NCBI RefSeq assembly: GCF_024218795.1
Contig: NZ_CP100400.1
Span: 3,100,001-3,164,000, forward strand
DNA from: Halorussus aquaticus
GTDB taxonomy: Archaea > Halobacteriota > Halobacteria > Halobacteriales > Haladaptataceae
Direction: 5' to 3'
Length of the DNA stretch: 64,000 bases
Part shown: positions 35,458 to 44,120 of the stretch, one piece after another
Position numbering within the stretch: position 1 is the first letter of the stretch
How the letters are laid out: each line of letters begins with the position of its first letter
Notes under the pieces: model-generated
The model's database searches: none
What the model was told of the DNA's origin: nothing
The model's input: the letters and a program-made list of their open reading frames with translations, nothing else
Position numbers and translations under genes: made by a program

Positions 35458-36690
35458 GTGTCCCACGGCCACGCGGACGAGTCGGACGCCGACGAACCGG
35501 AAGAGCGCCTGCTGACCGGTTACTCCGGCCGCCTCCTGCTGGCCGTCTCGCTCGGGTGGGCCGCCATCCAGACCGGGCGACTCGTCCTCTCGCCGCTCCT
35601 GCCGACCGTGATGGACGACCTCGCCATCACCGAGTTTCAGGCGGGACTGGCGTTCACGCTCCTCTGGGGTCTCTACGCGCTCTGTCAGTACCCCAGCGGT
35701 CGGCTCTCGGACAACCTGACCCGCAAGAGTCTGCTGGTCGCCGGACTCTCGCTGGTCGTCGCCGGGTTCGCGGCGTTAGCGAGCGCGCCGAACTACCCGC
35801 TGTTCCTGCTCGGGGCCGCCGTCGTCGGGACGGGCGCGGGTCTCTACCCGACCCCGGCGCGGGCGCTGGTCTCGGACCTGTTCGTCGAGCGCCGCGGGCA
35901 GGCGTTCGGACTCCACACCGCCTCGGGCGACGTCGGCGGTGCCGCGGCGGCCGGACTCGCGGTCGCGGTCCTCGCGGTCGCGGGGTGGCGGTCGGCCTAC
36001 GTCCCCGTCGTGGTCGTCCTCGCCGGGGTGGCGCTCGCGCTCCACGTCTGGGGCCGGGAGGCGTACGTCGTCCCGGACGCGGACCGCGCGGCCGTCGTCG
36101 CCGGACTCGCCGACGCCCGAGCGACCGCGGTGCGACTCTGGCGGAACCCCCGAATGCGGTGGCTCCTGCTCGCCTACGCGCTGTACGCCTTCACGTGGCA
36201 GAGCGCCGCCGGGTTCCTGCCGACGTTCCTCCGGGTCTCGAAGGAGTTCCCGGCGGGACTGGCCAGCGGCGGGTTCGTGGTCCTGTTTCTGGTCGGCGCG
36301 GTCGTCAAACCCCTCTCCGGGTCGCTCGGCGACCGATTCCCCCGGGCCGGAGTGGCCGCCGGAGCGATGGTGGTCGCGGCGGTGGCGCTCGCCGGACTGC
36401 TGGCCGCCTCCGGAACCCTCGCGGTCGGAATCGCCGTCGTCGCGTTCGCCGCGGGTCTCATGGCCTACCCGCCGGTGATGCAGGCGCTGTTGATGGACAC
36501 GTTTCCCGACGGGAGCATGGGCGGGGACCTCGGCGCGACCCGGACCGTCTACATAGGTCTCGGGAGTCTCGGACCGAGTTACGTCGGGTTCGTCGCGGGC
36601 CGGGTCTCCTACGACGCGGCGTTCGCCGGACTGCTCGCGTGCCTGCTCGTGAGCGCGGCGATAGTCGTCCGGTTAGCGCGCACAGAGTAG
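35458..36690 (+). CDS. Major facilitator superfamily transporter
   Basis: A 410-residue protein with 12 predicted spans, a polar N-terminal tail of about 22 residues, and MFS loop motifs (GRLSDNLTRKSLLVAG near 83, a variant of GxLaDrxGrk; SGSLGDRFPRAGVAAG in the second half). It starts with a GTG; a TATA-like GAAATACC (about 35429-35436) fits a leaderless transcript. The substrate is unknown. It is flanked by the convergent histidine kinase gene 39 bases away. Confidence 0.9.
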   Translation: MSHGHADESDADEPEERLLTGYSGRLLLAVSLGWAAIQTGRLVLSPLLPTVMDDLAITEFQAGLAFTLLWGLYALCQYPSGRLSDNLTRKSLLVAGLSLVVAGFAALASAPNYPLFLLGAAVVGTGAGLYPTPARALVSDLFVERRGQAFGLHTASGDVGGAAAAGLAVAVLAVAGWRSAYVPVVVVLAGVALALHVWGREAYVVPDADRAAVVAGLADARATAVRLWRNPRMRWLLLAYALYAFTWQSAAGFLPTFLRVSKEFPAGLASGGFVVLFLVGAVVKPLSGSLGDRFPRAGVAAGAMVVAAVALAGLLAASGTLAVGIAVVAFAAGLMAYPPVMQALLMDTFPDGSMGGDLGATRTVYIGLGSLGPSYVGFVAGRVSYDAAFAGLLACLLVSAAIVVRLARTE

Positions 36691-36729
36691 CCCGGAGCCG
36701 TCTCCCGTCCCGGAGGTGACCGCGGAACA

Positions 36730-38601
36730 CTACTCGACCGGAGCGGGCGGCGCTTCGACGCCGCGAATCTCGAACCGCGCACCGCCGTCCTCGCTCTCGG
36801 TCGCGCGAATCTCCCAGCCGTGTCGCTCGGCGATGTCGCCGACCACGGCCAGTCCGACGCCCGTCCCGTCCGCCGTCGTGGTGTACCCCCGTTCGAACAC
36901 CCGTCCGTACTCGCCATCCGGGATGCCCGGTCCGTCGTCCTCGACGTAGAATCCCGATTCCCCGTCGAGGGAGCCGACTCGGACGGTTACGGCGGAACTG
37001 TCGCGTTCGACGGCGTTATCGTCCCGTGGCCGATTGCCCGTGGAGCCATGCTCCACGGCGTCCTCAGAACGCTGCGCGTTCTGATGGGCTGTATCAGACT
37101 CTGTCTGATGAACGTCCTCGTGAGCGTGTGAACGAGGACTCGTCGAACCGTGTTCGACGGCGTTATCGTCCGGTGGTCGATTGCCCGTGGAGCCATGCTC
37201 CACGGCGTTCCGGAAGAGGTTCTCGAACGCGCTCGTCAGTTGCCCCTCGTCGGCCAGCACCCGGCGGTCGGCCCCGTCGAACGTTATCTCCGCGTCCTCG
37301 GTTTCGACGTTTCGCCACGCGTCCTCGGCGACTCGCCGGAGGCGGAGACTGTCGCAGGTCGTCGTCCTCTCGCCCTTCGCGACGGCGAGGACCTCCTCGA
37401 TGATGTCGTCGATGCGCTCGTGGGCCGAGTCCACTTTCGTGAGGCGCTCGGCGACGGCGTCGTCGTCGTTCGCGTCGCGGGCGAGTTCGAGGTTACCCTG
37501 TGCCACGTTGAGCGGATTGCGGAGGTCGTGTGCGATGGTGTGTCCGACCTGTTCGAGTTGCTCGTTCTGGCGCTTGAGGTGTCGCTCGTGGCGTTTGAGG
37601 CGCGTCACGTCGCGGAGGAACACCGTCGTTCCCGAGACGGAGTCGTCCGACAGCGAGGAGAACTGTACGTCGAAGTACCTGCGTTCGCCGTCGTCCTCGA
37701 TTACGACCTCCGTCCCGGACCCGCCGTCGTCGTACCGTTCGACGAGTTCCGTGTACTCGCTGCACGCGTCGGCTATCGGTCGGCCGACGAACGTGTCGGC
37801 GCTCCCCCATCCGAACAGGTCGCGGGACGCGGGGTTGGCGTCCACGATTCGGTCGTCGCCGTCGAGGACGAGTACCGGGTCGTTCGTCTCCTCGAACACC
37901 GTCGACCGGCCGACGGGAACCGCGTCGAGGAAGTCGTACTCCGCTATCGCGTACCCGAACGCCAGCCCCGATACCGCGACGAAGACCTCCGGTTCCACCG
38001 TCGTCAGTCCGTTGTAGAACAGAAAGGAGGCGACCCAAGGTACCGTGGTTCCCGTGAGTACGGCGAGCGTCTGGCGGCGGTACAGTCTGTGGGACCTGAC
38101 TAACCCGTGGAACAGCAGGACCGTGCCGACCCCGTTTACGAGGTTCGAGTACGTCCAACTCAGCCAGAACACCGGTCCGAAGGTTCGGCGAACGATGACG
38201 ACTCCGCCCACGGTGGCGATATCGCTCGACGCTCGAACGAGGTGGTGGTACTGGTTCGTCCAAGAGAGCGCTACCGTCGCTATCATCGGAACGGCGAGGA
38301 CTGAGAGCGTCCGTCTGTTCGCCCACCGCTCTCGTCCGGTGTACTCGCAGGCGAAGGCGAACCACGCGAGCGGGACGACGGAGAGACCGACGTACTGCAC
38401 GTTCACCCAGAACAACTTCGCAGACAGCGTCACACTCGCGGCCTGCAGGGCGTTCCCTGCGGTCCAGAGCGACGCGGCCCCGGTGAACACCGCGACCGGG
38501 ACCGCTCCCGCCGTCTGCCGTCGCTGCCACGCGAACGCGGCGACGCTGGCGGTGATGACCGCCGCGAGTGCCGACAGCACTACCGAGACCGTGATTTGCA
38601 T
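36730..38601 (-). CDS. 7TM-type sensor histidine kinase with palindrome-derived insert
   Basis: A 623-residue membrane kinase. The first about 215 residues form seven spans (the HisKA_7TM-type input), then a PAS domain (about 220-320), HisKA with the phospho-accepting His in HTIAHDLRNPLN (about 350), and HATPase with N box NLFRNAVEHG, G1 DDGPGIPDGEYG and G2 GTGVGLAVVGDIAERHGW. Between the N box and the next strand, about 68 residues (465-532) are inserted, repeating AVEHGSTGNRP; this is absent from the other kinase in the window. The ATG at 38601 fits a TATA-like element about 35 bases upstream. No response regulator gene is adjacent. Confidence 0.9.
   Translation of the reverse strand: MQITVSVVLSALAAVITASVAAFAWQRRQTAGAVPVAVFTGAASLWTAGNALQAASVTLSAKLFWVNVQYVGLSVVPLAWFAFACEYTGRERWANRRTLSVLAVPMIATVALSWTNQYHHLVRASSDIATVGGVVIVRRTFGPVFWLSWTYSNLVNGVGTVLLFHGLVRSHRLYRRQTLAVLTGTTVPWVASFLFYNGLTTVEPEVFVAVSGLAFGYAIAEYDFLDAVPVGRSTVFEETNDPVLVLDGDDRIVDANPASRDLFGWGSADTFVGRPIADACSEYTELVERYDDGGSGTEVVIEDDGERRYFDVQFSSLSDDSVSGTTVFLRDVTRLKRHERHLKRQNEQLEQVGHTIAHDLRNPLNVAQGNLELARDANDDDAVAERLTKVDSAHERIDDIIEEVLAVAKGERTTTCDSLRLRRVAEDAWRNVETEDAEITFDGADRRVLADEGQLTSAFENLFRNAVEHGSTGNRPPDDNAVEHGSTSPRSHAHEDVHQTESDTAHQNAQRSEDAVEHGSTGNRPRDDNAVERDSSAVTVRVGSLDGESGFYVEDDGPGIPDGEYGRVFERGYTTTADGTGVGLAVVGDIAERHGWEIRATESEDGGARFEIRGVEAPPAPVE
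37006..37208. repeat. In-frame palindrome chain and 56-bp direct repeat in the kinase gene
   Basis: Two 56-bp copies (37006-37061 and 37153-37208) differ at only two bases and are 147 bp (49 codons) apart. The block includes hairpins CGTGGAGC-CAT-GCTCCACG (37039-37057 and 37186-37204), CAGAACGC-TGC-GCGTTCTG (37065-37083), ATCAGAC-TCT-GTCTGAT (37093-37109), GTCCTCGT-10nt-ACGAGGAC (37114-37139) and CGTCGAAC-CGT-GTTCGACG (37141-37159). Confidence 0.85.
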
Positions 38602-38782
38602 AGTACTCGGAAACAGCGTAGACATGCGAACCGCTCCACATAAACGCTCGCACGCGATTATCACGGGTTGAATTAACTGGCTTTGAGTCCGCTATCTTCC
38701 GATAACTGATTAATACCTGTGGTGTATGGATTAAGTAAATTGCAGAGTTCTGCGATGGATTCGTTCGAGCAGACGAACTCCG

Positions 38783-39091
38783 TTATCTGAGCCAATCCCG
38801 CAGTCGCGCCACCAGTGTCGGTCCCTGCTTGCGACCGGTCCACTCGAAGTCGTCGTCGTTGTCGGCTTGCGTGTCGGCGATTCGTTCGCGGTAGGCTTCG
38901 GTCCGAGCCTCCAGAATCTGCTCGTTACGAGCGACGACCGCGTCGAGTCGGGACTCGGTTCGACGGAGTCGCCGTTCGAGCGTCTCCACCTCGTCTGCGA
39001 GTCGCGCGCGCTCGGCCAGCAGGTCCTCGTACTCGCTCTCGGACGGTCGCCGGTCGGGGTCGTGAGTGCGTTCGGGGGTCTCGGTACTCAC
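38783..39091 (-). CDS. Coiled-coil protein, unknown function
   Basis: A 102-residue highly charged protein. Residues about 20-70 are a continuous heptad-like helix (YEDLLAERARLADEVETLE..., RLRRTESRLDAVVARNEQI), a coiled coil. The C-terminus is basic (LVARLRDWLR). The GTG at 39091 is preferred to a TTG nine codons upstream. No family is recognised. Confidence 0.6.
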   Translation of the reverse strand: MSTETPERTHDPDRRPSESEYEDLLAERARLADEVETLERRLRRTESRLDAVVARNEQILEARTEAYRERIADTQADNDDDFEWTGRKQGPTLVARLRDWLR

Positions 39092-39226
39092 GCACCCACA
39101 GACGGAGTCGAGAACCAAAAAGTCGCGTCAGACGAGAGTGTGACGCGTCTGACGGGCGAACGACGGCGTTTCGACTGGAGATTACTTCCCCGGTTCGGCG
39201 GTGACCGCGCCGACTCGTGGAGTCGG

Positions 39227-40507
39227 TTACTCCGACTCGCCGAGGTGGTCGAGCACGCCGTCGGTGTCTGCCGGGACGGGTTCGGGTTCGGCCCCCGCGG
39301 CCGCCGCCGCGTCGGGGTCCTTCAGCAGGTGGCCCGTAGTGAGGCAGACGACCTGCTCGTCGGCCGCGATTTCGCCAGCCTTCCGGAGTTTTCGGAGGCC
39401 CGCCACGGACGCCGCGCTCGCGGGTTCGACGCCGACGCCGTCGCGGGCGAGCGAGCGCTGGGCGTCGGTAATCTCCTCGTCGGAGACCGCGACCGCGGTC
39501 CCGCCGGTCTCGCGGATTCCGGGGAGCGCCTTCGGCGCGTTGACGGGATTCCCGATGCGGATGGCGGTCGCGCGGGTCTCGACCTCGTCCCAGCGCCGGA
39601 CCTCGTCGTTGCCCTCCTCGATGGCCTCGACCATCGGGGCCGCGCCCTCGGCCTGCACGCCGGTCAGGGCCGGGACCTCCTCGGGGGTGAGCGACCCCGC
39701 CGCGACCTGTTCGCGGAACGCCTTGTAGAGCGCGGCGGTGTTGCCCGCGTTGCCGACCGGCAGGACGATGCGGTCGGGCAGGTCGCCGGTCTGGTCGCGG
39801 AACTGCTCCAGAATCTCGAGGCCGATGGTCTTCTGGCCCTCCAGTCGGAAGGGGTTGAGCGAGTTCAGTAGGTAGGCCTCGCCGCGGTCGGCGAGGTCCG
39901 AGACGATGTCGAGGCACGCGTCGAAGTTGCCGTCCACCTCCAGAATCCGCGCGCCGTGGAGGCTGGCCTGCGCGACCTTCCCGGCCGCGACCTTCCCCGC
40001 CGGGAGGAGGACGAGAACCTGCGTGTCGGCCCGCGCGCCGTAGCACGCCAGCGCCGCGCTGGTGTTGCCCGTGGACGCGCACGCGAGTCGGCCCACGCCG
40101 AGTTCCTCGGCCACGCGGACGCCGACGGTCATGCCGCGGTCCTTGAAACTCCCGGTCGGGTTCATCCCCTCGTGTTTGACTCGGAGGTCCGCGACGCCCA
40201 CCTCGTCCTCGATGGTCGGGACCTCGTAGAGGGGCGTGTCGCCCTCCTCGATGCTCACGCCGGACTCGAACGGGAGCGCGTCGGCGTACCGCCAGACGCC
40301 GCGCTCGGTCAAGTCGGCGAAGTCGTCGAGCGAGGGGTGGTCGGCGTACCGAACTTCTAGCAGACTGTCGCAGTCGGGACACCGGTACCGAACCTCCTCG
40401 AACGGCGCGCCGGTCCAGTCGCAGTCGATGCAGGCCAACCAGACGCCGTCGTCGGCTCCGTCCGGTGGGGACTCGACTCCGGCGTCGGCCAACGTCAGGT
40501 CGGTCAT
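39227..40507 (-). CDS. thrC: Threonine synthase
   Basis: A 426-residue PLP enzyme that makes threonine from O-phosphohomoserine. It begins with a zinc-ribbon-like piece (CIDC...YRCPDC, about residues 25-50), typical of archaeal ThrC. The PLP lysine is in NPTGSFKDRGM (about 117-127), and the phosphate-binding glycine loop is VLPVGNAGNTAALYKAF (about 245-261). The ATG at 40507 is used, as upstream in-frame codons add a basic stretch not found in the family. Confidence 0.95.
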   Translation of the reverse strand: MTDLTLADAGVESPPDGADDGVWLACIDCDWTGAPFEEVRYRCPDCDSLLEVRYADHPSLDDFADLTERGVWRYADALPFESGVSIEEGDTPLYEVPTIEDEVGVADLRVKHEGMNPTGSFKDRGMTVGVRVAEELGVGRLACASTGNTSAALACYGARADTQVLVLLPAGKVAAGKVAQASLHGARILEVDGNFDACLDIVSDLADRGEAYLLNSLNPFRLEGQKTIGLEILEQFRDQTGDLPDRIVLPVGNAGNTAALYKAFREQVAAGSLTPEEVPALTGVQAEGAAPMVEAIEEGNDEVRRWDEVETRATAIRIGNPVNAPKALPGIRETGGTAVAVSDEEITDAQRSLARDGVGVEPASAASVAGLRKLRKAGEIAADEQVVCLTTGHLLKDPDAAAAAGAEPEPVPADTDGVLDHLGESE

Positions 40508-40604
40508 TGGCGATTGGAAGGCGACCGACGGGGAAAAAGGGGCCGGTCGGCGGTAGATTTGTCCCGGACGGAGACGCACGGCTTCCGGATATCGAACCTG
40601 CCGA

Positions 40605-40658
40605 CGCGTTCTAATCCGCCATCACATTCTAATCTGCCGTCACGTTCTAATCGCCCGG
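40605..40658. repeat. Three imperfect 18-bp tandem repeats
   Basis: Units at 40605-40622, 40623-40640 and 40641-40658 share the core TTCTAATC, followed by (C/T)GCC. They lie 62-115 bases before the ATG of the membrane gene at 40720 and upstream of thrC on the other strand. They could be regulator sites. Confidence 0.5.
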
Positions 40659-40719
40659 CTGTGCGACCGGACTGCACGTCCACCCAACGGGGATGTTATC
40701 CGTGGGAGACGTTCAGAGT

Positions 40720-41187
40720 ATGGCTTCGGAAACCAGCACGGCAGTCGGAACGCCGGTCGAACAGTTCGCGTGGAAGGGCGGCGCGCTCGCCGGTCTCCTC
40801 GGCGGTATCGTCATGGGTGAGATGCTCACGATGCAGATGCGGCCGGTCATCGAAGTCGCCATCCCCTCGATGTACGGATTGGCGGGTCTCCCGGCGGGGT
40901 GGGTCGTCCACCTCTTCCACTCGGTGGCCCTCGGAATCGTGTTCGCGGCCGTCGTCGGAGCGCTGCCGACCGCCGTGCGCTCGACCGGCAAGAGCGTCGC
41001 CCTCGGCGTCGGCTACGGCGTCGTCCTGTGGGTCGTTCTCGCCGCCGTCGTCATGCCCGTCTGGCTCAGTGCGGTCGGCTTTCCGAAGGCACCGCCGCTC
41101 CCCAACTTCAATCCGATGAGTCTCGTCGGCCACGTCGTCTACGGGCTTGTTCTCGGCGCGTCGTTCCCCTCTCTCCGCGATTCGTAG
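40720..41187 (+). CDS. Four-helix membrane protein (DUF6789-like), paralogue of 42565-43035
   Basis: A 155-residue membrane protein with about four spans. It carries WVVHLFHSVALGIVFAAVVG (shortened, about 62-81), a central GVGYGVVLWVV and a C-terminal SLVGHVVYGLVLG. These motifs recur in the protein at 42565-43035 (WAVHLFHSV, GAGYGVVVWAV, SLAGHVLYGAVLG), so the two are paralogues. I think they belong to DUF6789 but am not certain. The ATG at 40720 is preferred to an in-frame start nine codons upstream. Function unknown. Confidence 0.72.
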   Translation: MASETSTAVGTPVEQFAWKGGALAGLLGGIVMGEMLTMQMRPVIEVAIPSMYGLAGLPAGWVVHLFHSVALGIVFAAVVGALPTAVRSTGKSVALGVGYGVVLWVVLAAVVMPVWLSAVGFPKAPPLPNFNPMSLVGHVVYGLVLGASFPSLRDS

Positions 41188-41226
41188 GCGGACGGCCCTC
41201 GTAGCACGTTGATTCGCGTGTCACTG

Positions 41227-42237
41227 TCAGGGTTCCAGTACCAACTCCTCACCGTCGGTCTCGAATCGAGTTCCGAACTCGGCCGACAGCTCCCGCATGC
41301 GTTTCCTGCTCCACTCGGCCGCTTCCGCGCTCGCCTCCCCGACCGCGAAGTCGTCGATTTCGGTCGGAACGAGGCGCAACTCAGAAATCTCTCCGTCCTC
41401 CACTTCGACCTCGAACAGGAAACTCCGGTCGTTCCGGCTGGCCGAATCGACCGCGTAGTCGTCCACGAAGTCGCCGCAGTCGTAGAGGACGGGCGTCCCC
41501 TCGTGGACCTCGACCGCCTGAAAGACGTGGGCGCTGTGGCCGTGGACTACGTCGACGCCGCGCTCGGCCAGCCACCGACCGAACCGCCGGAAGTGGTCGG
41601 CCGGCTCCTCGACCATGTTCGGTCCCCAGTGGAGCGACGCCACCAGTAAGTCTGGGTCGGTTCGCCGAGCGCGGGCCAGCATCTCCTCCATCGTCTCGCG
41701 CGCTTGGGTCTCCTCGGACAGGTCGAGGTACGCGGTGCCGGGGCCGTCGGGTCCGGCGGCGAACTCGGGCGTGTTGTCGGTCGCCGAGACGAACGCGATT
41801 CGGAGGTCGTGGGCGGCGGTGTCGTCGGCGTCGCCGACTTCGACCGTCGCCGGTGCGCGGGCCGCCTCGCGGTCTTCTCCCGCGCCCGAACGAGCGATGC
41901 CCGCCGAATCGAGGCGGTCGAGCGTGTCGAGCAGTGCGGTCTCGCCGAAGTCCAGCAGGTGGTTGTTGGCGAGGTTCGCCCACTCGACGCCCGCCGCGTC
42001 GAGCGCGGGCACCGCCCAGTCGGGGTCGGCCCGGAAGTGGAACGGCCGGTGTGTCCGGGTCCACCGTTCTCCGCGAGTCGAGAGGCAACACTCCAGATTG
42101 ACGAAGAGCGCGTCGAGCGACCGCAGGCGCTCGGTGAGGTCCCCCCAGACCGCTGTCACTGGCCGATTCTGACGGCGTTGGGCCTCGTCTACCTTCCGAC
42201 CGAGCATCACGTCGCCCGTGAATCCGAGTCGTGCCAT
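41227..42237 (-). CDS. CapA-family metallophosphatase-like protein
   Basis: A 336-residue protein with PGA-synthesis CapA motifs: GFTGDVMLGRKV (about 4-15), FVNLECCLS (about 48-56), WANLANNHLLDFGETAL (about 90-106) and VDVVHGHSAHVFQAVEV near residue 240. CapA proteins have a calcineurin-like fold; relatives assist poly-gamma-glutamate or capsule formation. There are no capB/capC genes nearby and no signal peptide or membrane span, so the role may differ. The ATG at 42237 sits at the start of the first beta strand. Confidence 0.86.
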   Translation of the reverse strand: MARLGFTGDVMLGRKVDEAQRRQNRPVTAVWGDLTERLRSLDALFVNLECCLSTRGERWTRTHRPFHFRADPDWAVPALDAAGVEWANLANNHLLDFGETALLDTLDRLDSAGIARSGAGEDREAARAPATVEVGDADDTAAHDLRIAFVSATDNTPEFAAGPDGPGTAYLDLSEETQARETMEEMLARARRTDPDLLVASLHWGPNMVEEPADHFRRFGRWLAERGVDVVHGHSAHVFQAVEVHEGTPVLYDCGDFVDDYAVDSASRNDRSFLFEVEVEDGEISELRLVPTEIDDFAVGEASAEAAEWSRKRMRELSAEFGTRFETDGEELVLEP

Positions 42238-42564
42238 TCGTTTCCACCCCTCCGTTTCACTTCGAGCGAGGTCGGCAAAAGCGTACGCCCGATTCCGCCG
42301 GACGGCACCGTGACGGACCCGAAATATCGCTCGCTCCCCACCTGCAACGACGGGGTCGCCGGTGGCGAACCGAGTCGTCCCGCCGAATCCTCGGATTGAC
42401 GCCGACACGGCGACCTGAGTGACTCACGCGACCGAACGTCGCGTACCGAACCGACGCTAAACGTGCCCGTAACGGCTCGTAGTGCCACGTAATCGCACGC
42501 TGTTTCGGTGAACTGGAGCGAACGACCACCTCGGTTCTTGGCCTCCCACGACGAACGAAGAGAC
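42238..42564. other. Divergent intergenic region without a supported gene
   Basis: These 327 bases separate the divergently transcribed CapA-like and DUF6789-like genes. The composition is G+C-rich with no coding frame of plausible quality. No tRNA-like fold or conspicuous repeat was seen. It must hold both promoters, but no strong TATA box stands out. Confidence 0.5.
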
Positions 42565-43035
42565 ATGGCGCGACGCGAAACCGCGGTCGGCCACGAGCGA
42601 CCGGTCCGACGCCGATGGCTGGGCGGCGCGGTCGCGGGACTCCTCGCGGGCGTCGTCTTCGGTCTCTACCTCCAGTTCGTCGCGGGCGTCTTGCCAGCCA
42701 CCGGCGGGTCCGGCGGGACCGAGACGCTGGCGTCCGACTGGGCGGTTCACCTGTTCCACAGCGTCGTGTTCGCGCTCGTCTACGCCGGTCTCGCCAGTTG
42801 GCCCCGCGTCGAAGCCGTCGCCGACCGCCCCGCGACGGGCGCGATACTCGGGGCGGGCTACGGGGTGGTCGTCTGGGCGGTGGCAGTCGCTGTCGCGTTC
42901 GCGTTCTGGGCCGTGGCCAACGGGGTCTGGGTCCTGCCGATTCCGAGTCCGAGTTGGGTCAGCCTCGCGGGTCACGTCCTCTACGGCGCGGTTCTGGGCG
43001 TCGGGTTCGCCGCCGTCAGGTCCAGAGCGGCCTGA
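42565..43035 (+). CDS. Four-helix membrane protein (DUF6789-like), paralogue of 40720-41187
   Basis: A 156-residue membrane protein with about four spans and an Arg-rich N-terminus (ARRETAVGHERPVRRRW). It shares HLFHSV, GxGYGVVxW and GHVxYGxVLG with the protein at 40720-41187, about 1.4 kb away, with the CapA-like gene between them on the other strand. This suggests local duplication. The ATG at 42565 is the natural start; an in-frame start 19 codons upstream has no conserved sequence. Function unknown. Confidence 0.72.
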   Translation: MARRETAVGHERPVRRRWLGGAVAGLLAGVVFGLYLQFVAGVLPATGGSGGTETLASDWAVHLFHSVVFALVYAGLASWPRVEAVADRPATGAILGAGYGVVVWAVAVAVAFAFWAVANGVWVLPIPSPSWVSLAGHVLYGAVLGVGFAAVRSRAA

Positions 43036-43080
43036 CCTGCGCCCGGCCGGAACGGACCCACGGTCGGCGGTCGGGCGACG

Positions 43081-44007
43081 CTACTCGTTCGTACTCGTGT
43101 CGTCGATGCTGGAGTCGCCCATGCTTCCGCCTGCCTGGGACGCCTCGTTGTGCATCTGCTCGATGGCCTTTTCGAGCTGTGGGTTCCCGCCGCCGGGTTG
43201 CGTGCCGAACGAGAACTCGCCCTTCCCGTCGATGGACACTCCTTCGGTCCAGCGCTCGTGGGGGTTCTCGCGCTCCTCGCGGAACGTGGACATGAACTCG
43301 TAGTTGAAGTCCTGATTCTCCTTCTCTTGGTCGAAGCTGGCGGGGACCGGCAGCGTCTCGCCCAACTCTTCGAGCGCCGCGTGCCACTGGTTCTGGTGCA
43401 TCGTGTCGCGGGCGATGAGGTACGCGAGCATGTCCTTCATGCCGGGGTCGTCGGTCATCTCGTACAGCCGCGTCGCCAGCAGTCGCCCGGTGGACTCGGC
43501 CATGATGTTCGCGTACATGTCCGCCGCGAGGTTCCCGCTGGCGACGATGAAGTTCCCGCTGAAGGCGTTGCCATTGGCGTCCACGGGCATCGCGTGGAGT
43601 CCGGCCGACAGCGCCTGTCGCGGCTGCCCGCCGCTCATCATCGCGTCGATGACGGCGTCGTTCTCGCGGGCCTCCCGGCGCATCTCTTCGGGCGCGTCTT
43701 GGAGGTTCTTCGAGACGGCGGTGGCGAGCATCTCGATGTGTCCCAACTCCTCGGCGGCCGTCTCCATCAGCAGGTTGCGGTACTCCTGTCTCTCCTTCGG
43801 CTGGCCGAACGCTTGGAACATGTACTGGAGCGCGACGCGCATCTCCCCCTCGACGCCGCCGATGGCCTCCTGCAACATCTTGGCGAACTGCGGGTCCGGC
43901 TCTTCGACTTCGACTTCGTACTGGAGTTCGTTGTCGTGGTAAAACACTGTAGTTCCCCCGGCGCAATCAACCACGACGACGCCATAGTCTGTTTTGGCTG
44001 TTGACAT
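43081..44007 (-). CDS. Manganese catalase family protein
   Basis: A 308-residue ferritin-like dimanganese catalase that breaks down hydrogen peroxide. Likely metal ligands are in GVEGEMRVALQYMF (Glu, about 52), ETAAEELGHIEML (Glu and His, about 84-92), IMAESTGRL (Glu, about 167) and DTMHQNQW (His, about 200). The family usually begins at the segment FYHDNELQYEVEV; here about 20 extra residues (STAKTDYGVVVVDCAGGTT) precede it. A GTG at 43947 would start exactly at that segment, so the true start could be there. Confidence 0.9.
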   Translation of the reverse strand: MSTAKTDYGVVVVDCAGGTTVFYHDNELQYEVEVEEPDPQFAKMLQEAIGGVEGEMRVALQYMFQAFGQPKERQEYRNLLMETAAEELGHIEMLATAVSKNLQDAPEEMRREARENDAVIDAMMSGGQPRQALSAGLHAMPVDANGNAFSGNFIVASGNLAADMYANIMAESTGRLLATRLYEMTDDPGMKDMLAYLIARDTMHQNQWHAALEELGETLPVPASFDQEKENQDFNYEFMSTFREERENPHERWTEGVSIDGKGEFSFGTQPGGGNPQLEKAIEQMHNEASQAGGSMGDSSIDDTSTNE

Positions 44008-44120
44008 TCATATTCTGCTAGTTGAATGGTCAGTTAGATTCTGTCGAGGGTCACGGTCCGAGTCCCCACCCCCGCGCCGGAAGGTGAAAGTTGATAACAG
44101 GGGACTGGATAGCCGCCGCT

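Noticed and set aside
37006..37208. The repeated hairpins as a CRISPR array or insertion sequence
   Set aside because: The repeats are inside a continuous gene, have no spacers of constant length and encode no transposase.
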